Assembly: GCA_937862675.1 (NCBI GenBank)
Contig: CALMEC010000445.1
Coordinates: 1-10,192, forward strand
DNA length: 10,192 nucleotides
Source of the DNA: an uncultured Actinomycetes bacterium
GTDB lineage: Bacteria; Actinomycetota; Thermoleophilia; Miltoncostaeales; Miltoncostaeaceae
Reading direction: 5' to 3'
Made by a program: the position numbers and the translations under genes. The notes under the pieces are model-generated. The model was not told the DNA's origin. It saw nothing but the letters and a program-made list of their open reading frames with translations, and did no database searches. Shown here piece by piece: positions 5,156-10,192 of the stretch; the stretch's first letter is position 1, and each line of letters begins with the position of its first letter.

Positions 5156-5559
5156 TGGCGCCGCGGCGGACTGGCGATGGGCCATCTGGGGGGGAGTATG
5201 CGAGCAGCGCGGGGACGGGCGCTCGCCCTGCCGACGGATCAGACCGTTCCACGACCCGGTCCCGTCGGGTTAGCACGGACCCCGCGCAGTATCACCCTGG
5301 CGCCGAGCGGGCGGAGCTCGTCGCCGCGATCGAGTCGCGGATCGCCGAGGCCGGTGAGGTGGCGCCGTGGCTGGGTGAGCTGGCCCGGGTGATGGCGCGT
5401 GACGCGAGCAACCCCATCCACTCGCTGACGTCGCGGACGATGGCGGCGAAGGTTTTGGTTGAGGTGATGGGTGTGGTGGATGCGGCGGCGCCGGTTGAGG
5501 TGGCGGCGGATCCGCTGGACCAGCTCGCGGCGAGGCGTGAGAAGCGGCGGTCGGCGTGA
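5155..5559 (+). CDS. terS: Probable terminase small subunit
   Basis: The protein has 134 residues from ATG 5155, sharing its A with the upstream TGA. GTG 5149 and GTG 5152 are in-frame alternatives. Residues 1-42 are polar and probably disordered. Helices follow around E-L-V-A-A-I-E-S-R-I-A-E-A and W-L-G-E-L-A-R-V-M-A-R-D. The C-terminal part has S-R-T-M-A-A-K-V-L-V-E-V-M, then D-P-L-D-Q-L-A-A-R-R-E-K-R-R. This closing pattern, the size and the place between an HNH gene and the large terminase are what actinophage small terminases show. It would recognise the packaging site and hand DNA to the large subunit. No helix-turn-helix is obvious. The assignment rests more on context than on motif. 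Confidence 0.66.
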   Translation: MAPRRTGDGPSGGEYASSAGTGARPADGSDRSTTRSRRVSTDPAQYHPGAERAELVAAIESRIAEAGEVAPWLGELARVMARDASNPIHSLTSRTMAAKVLVEVMGVVDAAAPVEVAADPLDQLAARREKRRSA

Positions 5560-5780
5560 GCCTCAACTACGTCTGGGTGGACGACCACGGCACGCCGTTC
5601 CGCGAGGCCGCGACGTGGGCGGAGTGGCGTTCGCTGGTCGCCGAGACCGTGAGTTTCTACGAGCAGAACCCGAGCGAGCGCCGATCTGGTGGCGACACGG
5701 CGATCATCAATTTGACTGATGCCTACGCCGGGGGCGGTCCGCACCACGGCCACACCCTGCTTTGCGGGGTGCCCGCGTGA
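5556..5780 (+). CDS. Hypothetical protein between terminase subunits (74 aa)
   Basis: It starts at GTG 5556 (GTGA overlap with the small terminase stop) and overlaps the large terminase start in the same way. The sequence has a short strand-like start (L-N-Y-V-W-V-D-D-H-G-T-P-F-R), a helix around W-A-E-W-R-S-L-V-A-E-T-V-S-F-Y-E, and a glycine/histidine-rich end (G-G-G-P-H-H-G-H). I recognise no family. Being inserted between and translationally coupled to both terminase subunits, it may be a packaging accessory or simply a passenger gene. Confidence 0.72.
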   Translation: MSLNYVWVDDHGTPFREAATWAEWRSLVAETVSFYEQNPSERRSGGDTAIINLTDAYAGGGPHHGHTLLCGVPA

Positions 5781-7207
5781 CGACGGCGACCCTCCAGGCC
5801 CCGCGGGTGGCGACGTTCCCGGAGTCCGCGGGGTCGGCTGGTCGTGAGGTGGTCGACTTGGCGGCGGAGGCGGGGCTCGTGCTGGATGGGTGGCAGGCGC
5901 TTGTCCTCGAGCATGCGTTGGCGGAGCGGCCGGATGGGAAGTGGGCTGCGTTCGAGGTGGGCGCGGTCGTCTCCCGGCAGAACGGGAAGGGTTCGATCCT
6001 GGAGGCCCGGGAGCTTGGCGGTCTGTTCCTGCTGGAGGAGCGGCTGGTCGTCCATTCTGCGCACCAGTTCGACACGTCTCTGGAGGCGTTCCGCCGGCTG
6101 TTGTTCCTCATCGAGAACACCGCGTATCTGTCGCGGCGGGTGAAGCGGGTGTCCCGGGCGCATGGCGAGGAGGGCATCGAACTCGTCTCCGGTCAGCGGG
6201 TTCGGTTCCGGACGAGGACGAAGGGTGGTGGCCGTGGGTTCACGGCGGACTGCCTGATTTTGGATGAGGCGATGATCCTGCCAGAGGCTGCGGTGGGGGC
6301 GACGTTGCCGACGTTGTCGGCGCGGCCGAATCCTCAGGTTTGGTACATGGGGTCGGCTGTGGATCAGGAGATCCACGACAACGGGATTGTCTTTGCCCGG
6401 GTGAGAGAGAGGGGCATCAAGGGCGATCCGTCGCTGGCGTTCTTCGAGTGGTCGGCGCATCCGGAGGGTGTGGACAACATCGACCCTTTGGACCTGCCGG
6501 TCGGGCTTGCGGGGGATCCGGAGTCGTGGCGTCGGGCGAATCCGGCGGCGCGGGTGTCGCTCGAGCACATTGAGCGTGAGCATCGGGCGATGGACCCCCG
6601 GACGTTCGCGGTGGAGCGGCTGGGGATTGGTGATTGGCCGGTGACGGACCCGGACGCCGGCGCCGTCATCCCGGTGGCGACGTGGCGGGCCCTCACCGAC
6701 CCGGCGTCGGAGATCGCGGAGCGGTTGTGTTTCGCCCTGGATGTGAATCCGGAGCGGTCGTGGTCGTCGATCGCGGCGGCCGGGTTGCGGCGGGATGAGC
6801 TCGCCCACGTCGAGGTCGTCGAGAGGCACCAGGGGACCGGCTGGGTGGTTCAGCGGTGCGTGGAGCTGCAGAAGCACAAGCCTTCGACGCTCCTCATCCA
6901 GGAGAACAGCCCGGCGGCGTCGCTCATCGCCGACTTGGAGGACGCCGGCGTCGCCGTCACCCGGGTGAACTCGAATGAGTTGGCGAAGGCGTGTGGGGTC
7001 TTCTACGACCTCGCGGTTGAGGGGCGCCTCCGCCATCTCGGTTCGCAGGAGCTTGATACGGCGGTCCGTGGGGCGGCGAAACGTCCGCTGGTGGATTCGT
7101 GGGCGTGGTCACGGAAGACGTCGAAGGTGGACATCAGTCCGCTCGTTGCGGCCACCCTCGCTGCGTGGCATGCGACTGCCCACGATCCCAACCCGTTCAT
7201 ACTCTAG
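5777..7207 (+). CDS. terL: Terminase large subunit (packaging ATPase/nuclease)
   Basis: The protein has 476 residues from GTG 5777 (GTGA overlap; GGGGTG upstream). The N-terminal ATPase domain has a deviant Walker A, S-R-Q-N-G-K-G-S at 66-73, and the motif S-A-H-Q-F-D-T-S-L-E-A-F-R-R-L at 94-108. Walker B L-I-L-D-E-A at 160-165 carries the catalytic Glu164. The C-terminal RNase H-like nuclease begins with F-A-L-D322-V-N-P-E-R-S. It continues with L-I-Q-E376-N-S-P-A-A-S-L-I, and ends with S-W-A-W-S-R-K-T-S-K-V-D452-I-S-P-L-V-A-A. At the second nuclease position many relatives carry an aspartate where Q-E-N is seen here. Length and motif order match HK97-type actinophage terminases. It powers DNA entry into procapsids and cuts the concatemer. 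It is the only gene in the window ending in TAG; that stop is embedded in the next gene's ribosome binding site. Confidence 0.95.
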   Translation: MTTATLQAPRVATFPESAGSAGREVVDLAAEAGLVLDGWQALVLEHALAERPDGKWAAFEVGAVVSRQNGKGSILEARELGGLFLLEERLVVHSAHQFDTSLEAFRRLLFLIENTAYLSRRVKRVSRAHGEEGIELVSGQRVRFRTRTKGGGRGFTADCLILDEAMILPEAAVGATLPTLSARPNPQVWYMGSAVDQEIHDNGIVFARVRERGIKGDPSLAFFEWSAHPEGVDNIDPLDLPVGLAGDPESWRRANPAARVSLEHIEREHRAMDPRTFAVERLGIGDWPVTDPDAGAVIPVATWRALTDPASEIAERLCFALDVNPERSWSSIAAAGLRRDELAHVEVVERHQGTGWVVQRCVELQKHKPSTLLIQENSPAASLIADLEDAGVAVTRVNSNELAKACGVFYDLAVEGRLRHLGSQELDTAVRGAAKRPLVDSWAWSRKTSKVDISPLVAATLAAWHATAHDPNPFIL

Positions 7208-7211
7208 GAGG
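7206..7211 (+). promoter_or_regulatory. Shine-Dalgarno AGGAGG that fixes an ATC start
   Basis: A full-strength AGGAGG begins inside the TAG stop of the large terminase and lies five bases before ATC 7217. No ATG, GTG or TTG is available in the glycosyltransferase frame until 7316, over 100 bases downstream. This site therefore points to initiation at ATC, or at an ATG altered by one base. Confidence 0.7.
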
Positions 7212-7216
7212 CCCCG

Positions 7217-8443
7217 ATCCGCCTTCTCCTGTTCTCGAATGCGCCCCACGCAGGTACGGGGTACGGTGTTCAGTGCGGTCTCCTCGCGAAAGGGCTGGAG
7301 GCCGCTGGGCATGAGGTGGCGATCCTCGCGTACTTCGGTCTTGAGGGCGCCCAGTTGTCTTGGGAGGGGATCCCGGTGTTCCCCCGCTCGAGGCATCCTG
7401 CCAGCCAGGATTTGATGGTGCCGCTCGCCAAGCAGCTTGGCTGTGACGCCGTCATCAGCGTGACGGATGCGTGGGTGGTGGAGACCCAGCGGTTCCAGGG
7501 CAGCGGGGTCGCGTATGTCCCGTGGTTTCCGTGTGATGCCGAACCCATGGATCAGGAGAACGCCCGGGGTATCGCCGGTCCCGGGCCGGTCGTCACCCTC
7601 CCGGTCGCTACCAGCGAGCATGCGGCGGCGATGGCGCGTGACCGTGGGATCACGGATGTGCGGACGATCCCGTACATGGTGGACACGTCCCTCTACTGCC
7701 CCGGCGACAAAGCGGCGGCGCGGCAGGCTTGGGGTATCCCGGAGTCGGCGTTCGTCGTTGGGATGGTGGCGATGAATAAGGCGGCGGCGGGGGTGGACCG
7801 CAAGCGGTTTGAGGAGCAGATCGCGGCGTTCGCCCGCCTCCGTGAGGCGCATGACGATGCCCTCCTGTACATGCACACCCACATCTCGGCGCCGGATGGC
7901 GTGCACCTGCAGACCCTGTTGAAGCATTACCGGGTGCCTCCGGAGTCGGTGATGTTCACGGATGGGATCGTGTTGACGGTGGGGGCGCCGGCGCCGTTGA
8001 TGGCGGAGCTCTACCGGTCGTTCGACGTCCTGTCCCTCGTCAGCGGGGGTGAGGGTGCGGGGATGCCCCTCCTGGAGGCTGCGGCGTGTGGGACGCCGGG
8101 GATCTGGGGCGGCTGGACCGCCATGCCGGAGTACGCGAAGGCCGGGTGGGTGGTTGGGAGGACCGAGGCGCAGCCGCAGATGAACGCGGGGCGTGTGTGG
8201 TGGCAGACGCCGGCGGTTGACGCCATCCACGACCGGATGGAGCAGGCGTACGGCTGTGAGAAGCAGCTCCGCGACGTGATGAGTTCCGAGGCGCGTGATG
8301 GGGCGATGAACCACGACCCGCACACCGTCATGCCACTGTGGTTGAAGGCGGTCGATGAGGTTGGGGAACGCCTGGAGGCGGCGAAGGGTGTGACGTCGGT
8401 GGCGATCCCTGAGGCCCTGCGGCCGAAGCCGGTGCCCGCGTGA
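7217..8443 (+). CDS. GT4-type glycosyltransferase (GT-B fold), apparent ATC start
   Basis: The protein has 408 residues if it starts at ATC 7217. The first residues (R-L-L-L-F-S-N-A-P-H-A-G-T-G-Y-G) form the first strand and glycine loop of a GT-B Rossmann domain. The next canonical start, GTG 7316, would delete them. The C-terminal domain opens with V-V-G-M-V-A-M-N-K. It contains the GT4 donor-binding signature E279-G-A-G-M-P-L-L-E287 (E-x7-E), followed by A-A-A-C-G-T-P. There is no signal peptide or membrane segment, so it should act in the cytoplasm, moving a sugar from a nucleotide-sugar donor to an unknown acceptor. It lies between the large terminase and a run ending in another glycosyltransferase and a sugar epimerase, so phage-directed glycosylation of virion, DNA or surface polymer is likely. 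An out-of-frame antisense ORF here is a shadow. Confidence 0.88.
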   Translation: MRLLLFSNAPHAGTGYGVQCGLLAKGLEAAGHEVAILAYFGLEGAQLSWEGIPVFPRSRHPASQDLMVPLAKQLGCDAVISVTDAWVVETQRFQGSGVAYVPWFPCDAEPMDQENARGIAGPGPVVTLPVATSEHAAAMARDRGITDVRTIPYMVDTSLYCPGDKAAARQAWGIPESAFVVGMVAMNKAAAGVDRKRFEEQIAAFARLREAHDDALLYMHTHISAPDGVHLQTLLKHYRVPPESVMFTDGIVLTVGAPAPLMAELYRSFDVLSLVSGGEGAGMPLLEAAACGTPGIWGGWTAMPEYAKAGWVVGRTEAQPQMNAGRVWWQTPAVDAIHDRMEQAYGCEKQLRDVMSSEARDGAMNHDPHTVMPLWLKAVDEVGERLEAAKGVTSVAIPEALRPKPVPA

Positions 8444-8553
8444 GCGTCGAGTGGACGGTCCAGGAGTGGCTTGCGGACATGCTCCGCCATGACGCCTACA
8501 CCGTCGGCCATTCGGACCGGCCGTGGTTCGCCGAGTACGAGGAGGCCGAGTGA
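8440..8553 (+). CDS. 37-residue ORF between glycosyltransferase and HNH gene
   Basis: It reads from GTG 8440 (GTGA overlap with the previous stop) to TGA 8551-8553, which shares a base with the ATG of the HNH gene. The product is acidic and aromatic: V-E-W-T-V-Q-E-W-L-A-D-M-L-R near the start and W-F-A-E-Y-E-E-A-E at the end. Both junctions and G/C-ending codons support translation. No family is recognised. It may mainly serve to couple translation to the HNH gene, whose GGAGG (8540-8544) lies inside it. Confidence 0.55.
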   Translation: MSVEWTVQEWLADMLRHDAYTVGHSDRPWFAEYEEAE

Positions 8554-8975
8554 TGCGGTGGCCGCCTCGCCCTCTCTATCGGGTCGATGAGAACGGGTGC
8601 TGGGTGTGGCTCCGCCACATCGACCGGTGCGGGTACGGCGACTGGACGCGCACGGTCGATGGGAAGCGGTGTAAGGCCCATCGGTATATGTACGTTCAGC
8701 ACGTCGGCCCGATCCCCGATGGTCTCCAGCTTGACCATCTGTGCCGCAACCGCGCGTGCGTGAACCCCGATCACTTGGAGCCCGTTACGGCACGGGAGAA
8801 CCTGGTCCGCGGGACAGGGTTCGTGGCCGAGAACGTGGCGAAGGAGCGGTGCCACAAGGGGCACCCGTTCGACGAAGCCAACACCTTCAGGTCCGGCGGT
8901 CGCCGCCACTGTCGCGCATGTCGGCGCGATGCGACGGCTCGCTATCGAATGAGGCTCGCCGCATGCTCAGAGTGA
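8553..8975 (+). CDS. HNH endonuclease, HNH_3-type with C-terminal zinc finger
   Basis: The protein has 140 residues from ATG 8553 (TGATG overlap), eight bases after GGAGG. It opens with the fold typical of free-standing phage HNH enzymes: G-C-W-V-W at 15-19 and G-Y-G at 27-29. The nuclease core follows: H43-R-Y-M-Y, L-Q-L-D61-H62-L-C, C69-V-N71-P-D-H74-L-E-P-V. A second zinc-binding segment follows, with C100-H-K-G-H-P-F and C120-R-A-C123. It differs in subtype from the two HNH proteins near the terminase. Enzymes of this class often behave as homing endonucleases, and this one separates two glycosyltransferase genes. That suggests insertion into an older cassette. Confidence 0.92.
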   Translation: MRWPPRPLYRVDENGCWVWLRHIDRCGYGDWTRTVDGKRCKAHRYMYVQHVGPIPDGLQLDHLCRNRACVNPDHLEPVTARENLVRGTGFVAENVAKERCHKGHPFDEANTFRSGGRRHCRACRRDATARYRMRLAACSE

Positions 8976-9532
8976 GCGTCATCACGGCGGCCCTCCCGTC
9001 CCGGGTGGACCAGCTCGCCGAAGCGGCGGCGTCCGTCCGGGCCCAGCAGCACCCGCCGATCGAGCATCTGGTCCGATTCGACTATGACCGCCGGGGCAGC
9101 GCATACACGCGCAACGCCCTCCTCGCCTCCGTCAACGGCGACTACGTCGCCGTCTTGGATGACGACGACGTCCTCTACCCGAACCACCTCGCCCTCCTCG
9201 TCCGGGCGGTGGAGGAGACGGATGCGGACATCGTCTACCCGTTCTGTGATGTGGAGGGCCGCGCCGGCTGGAACCCCTCCCGCACCTTCGACGAGGTTGC
9301 GTTGCGGCAGGGGAACTACATCCCGGTCACCGCGTTGATCCGCACCACCCTCCTCGACCGGGTTGGCGGGTGGCCGGAGTCGGCTGCGTCCCCCGGGGGC
9401 TTCGAGGACTGGGCGCTCTGGCTCAAGGCCCTCGATGCGGGCGCTCGGTTCTTCTGTGTCCCGGAGGTGACGTGGCGGTACCGCCTCCACAGCGGTTCGA
9501 AGACGTACCTCGGAGAGAGGTGGGCGGCGTGA
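8963..9532 (+). CDS. GT2-type glycosyltransferase (GT-A fold)
   Basis: The protein has 189 residues from ATG 8963, with GAGG at 8951-8954; GTG 8972 (GTGA overlap) is an equally consistent start. The N-terminus S-V-I-T-A-A-L-P-S-R is the first strand of a GT-A domain. R-N-A-L-L-A-S-V-N-G-D-Y-V-A-V-L is followed by D-D-D-D at 66-69, the metal/nucleotide-binding DxD region. G-G-F-E-D-W-A-L-W at 145-153 holds the E-D pair of the acceptor/base region. This is nearly the bare catalytic domain, with no membrane helix and no C-terminal extension. It likely adds one sugar to an intracellular acceptor. It lies between the HNH gene and the epimerase gene. Base use is more balanced between G and C here than in the terminase region, hinting at separate acquisition. 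Confidence 0.9.
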   Translation: MLRVSVITAALPSRVDQLAEAAASVRAQQHPPIEHLVRFDYDRRGSAYTRNALLASVNGDYVAVLDDDDVLYPNHLALLVRAVEETDADIVYPFCDVEGRAGWNPSRTFDEVALRQGNYIPVTALIRTTLLDRVGGWPESAASPGGFEDWALWLKALDAGARFFCVPEVTWRYRLHSGSKTYLGERWAA

Positions 9533-9594
9533 CGACCACCCCTCCGAACTCAGAGCGCACCCCGTTCCCGTCCGACGCTTTGGAGGTCGAGTGA
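9529..9594 (+). CDS. 21-residue ORF, possible coupling peptide
   Basis: It runs from GTG 9529 (GTGA overlap with the glycosyltransferase stop) to TGA 9592-9594, which overlaps the epimerase start as GTGA. The product is short, polar and rich in Thr, Pro and Ser, with no recognisable motif. GGAGG at 9582-9586 inside it serves the next gene. It could equally be an untranslated spacer; both overlaps fit the pattern of the cluster but could arise by chance at this length. Confidence 0.35.
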   Translation: MTTTPPNSERTPFPSDALEVE

Positions 9595-10192
9595 GGATCC
9601 TGATCACTGGTGCAGCCGGGTTCATCGGCTCCCACCTCGCCGAACACTTCCTGGCCGATGGCCATGAGGTGTACGGCATCGACAACCTGCGGACCGGGCG
9701 GGTGGGGAACGTCCCCCCCGGCTGCCACTTCTTCAGTGGTGACATCACGTCGGCGGGGATGCTTGCGGATGTGTTCCGGGTGGCGCGGCCGGAGGTCGTC
9801 TACCACTGTGCCGCCTCCTACTCGGATGCGGATGCGTGGGAGACGGACACGGCGACGAACGTGCATGGGACGATCAACGTGGTGCGCAACTGCCTGCACC
9901 ATGGGGTGCGCCGCCTCGTCTACTTCCAGACGTCCCTCTGCTACGGCATCAACCCGGTGTCGCCGGTGAAGGTGGGGGCGCCCATCGACCCCACCTCCAG
10001 CTACGCGATCACGAAGACGGCGGGGGAGCAGTTCATCCAGATGTCCGGGTTGGACTGGGTGTCGCTGCGGCTTGCGCAAATCTTCGGTCCCCGCAACCTG
10101 GCCGGCCCGATCCCCACCTTCTACCGGCGGGTGGCCGACCGTGGGCCGGCGGGGGCGGGGGGCCCCCGCCCCGCCCTTCCGTTTCCCCCCCC
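9591..10192 (+). CDS. NAD-dependent nucleotide-sugar epimerase/dehydratase, N-terminal part
   Basis: It starts at GTG 9591, five bases after GGAGG at 9582-9586, and is cut by the window end (200 codons visible). R-I-L-I-T-G-A-A-G-F-I-G-S-H at 2-15 is the G-x-x-G-x-x-G NAD(P)-binding loop of extended short-chain dehydrogenases. G-I-D-N-L at 28-32 contains the acidic residue that prefers NAD. The catalytic residues are present: Y138-A-I-T-K142 and the Ser/Thr in Q-T-S-L before it. L-R-L-A-Q-I-F-G-P-R-N follows, as in GalE/RmlB-like enzymes. It would remodel a nucleotide-sugar (4-epimerisation or 4,6-dehydration) to supply the neighbouring glycosyltransferases. After about residue 184 the sequence turns into low-complexity Gly/Pro/Ala where the family continues with a conserved D-F-V-type segment, so the last 40-50 bases are suspect. 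Confidence 0.9.
   Translation, partial: MRILITGAAGFIGSHLAEHFLADGHEVYGIDNLRTGRVGNVPPGCHFFSGDITSAGMLADVFRVARPEVVYHCAASYSDADAWETDTATNVHGTINVVRNCLHHGVRRLVYFQTSLCYGINPVSPVKVGAPIDPTSSYAITKTAGEQFIQMSGLDWVSLRLAQIFGPRNLAGPIPTFYRRVADRGPAGAGGPRPALPFPP
10148..10192. repeat. GC-only fold-back and C-run at the window end, likely artefact
   Basis: The stretch 10148-10162 (only G and two C) is followed at once by its near-perfect reverse complement at 10163-10176, with no loop. A T/C-rich tail ending in eight C follows. It lies inside the epimerase reading frame and destroys expected family similarity. A loopless inverted repeat at a contig tip is what chimeric or low-quality read ends produce. A real terminator in the middle of the gene is improbable. 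Confidence 0.6.

Noticed and set aside
5064..5273. 69-residue ORF spanning the HNH/terminase junction
   Set aside because: It overlaps both neighbours over most of its length and has no family features. Its codon bias is noted as a caution, not as a gene.
5723..7036. 437-residue antisense ORF under the large terminase
   Set aside because: It is a GC-rich shadow: Arg/Pro-rich with no domain, lying opposite a gene with intact catalytic motifs.
7109..8323. 404-residue antisense ORF under the GT4 gene
   Set aside because: It is a shadow of a well-supported glycosyltransferase; the composition is Arg/His/Pro-rich with no motif.
7316..8443. GTG 7316 as the glycosyltransferase start
   Set aside because: It would remove the first Rossmann strand and glycine loop and ignore the strong AGGAGG at 7206-7211.

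Overview
The window is almost certainly part of a tailed, double-stranded DNA phage (or prophage) of a high-GC bacterium, most likely an actinomycete. Base composition is strongly GC-rich, about 70% by eye. GTG starts are common, and genes are packed with 1-4 base overlaps. The large terminase has the motif layout usual in actinophages, and HNH endonucleases sit beside the terminase genes. No integrase, repressor, tRNA or host housekeeping gene is visible, so a free phage and an integrated prophage cannot be told apart. Every gene I can support is on the + strand.

Layout. (1) 1-337: the 3' end of a gene made of a 12-base tandem repeat, read as Ser-Ala-Ala-x tetrapeptides, then a gap with a strong hairpin. 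(2) 414-4582: an unbroken chain of eleven genes with ten successive overlapping joins. It starts with two predicted exported proteins: a cysteine-repeat protein, and a lipoprotein-like protein with a HExxH zinc-protease motif. Next come small winged-helix/zinc-ribbon proteins and a phage replication-initiator-like protein. The linker of the latter contains what looks like a set of iterons plus a hairpin, a possible origin of replication. Several unknown small proteins and an HNH endonuclease end the chain. (3) 4583-4789: a non-coding gap full of small hairpins, including a terminator-like one. (4) 4790-7207: the packaging module: a second HNH endonuclease, a probable small terminase, a 74-residue unknown and the large terminase. 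(5) 7217-10192: a carbohydrate cassette placed directly behind the large terminase: a GT4-type glycosyltransferase (apparently starting at ATC), a 37-residue ORF, a third HNH endonuclease of a different subtype, a GT2-type glycosyltransferase, a 21-residue ORF, and an NAD-dependent sugar epimerase/dehydratase cut by the window end.

How it fits together. The 414-4582 block looks like the early/replication arm, and the block from 5155 on looks like the start of the late arm. Strand composition flips sharply between them: C-rich upstream, G-rich downstream. The flip is at the HNH/small terminase junction, which is where the physical genome ends (cos) lie in HK97-like phages. The contig may therefore be a circular or concatemeric representation that joins the right end to the left end. 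The glycosyltransferase/epimerase set probably makes and transfers a nucleotide-sugar-derived group onto DNA, virion protein or host surface polymer; the sequence does not say which. Both window ends look like assembly break points: a tandem repeat on the left, and a GC-only fold-back followed by a C-run on the right.
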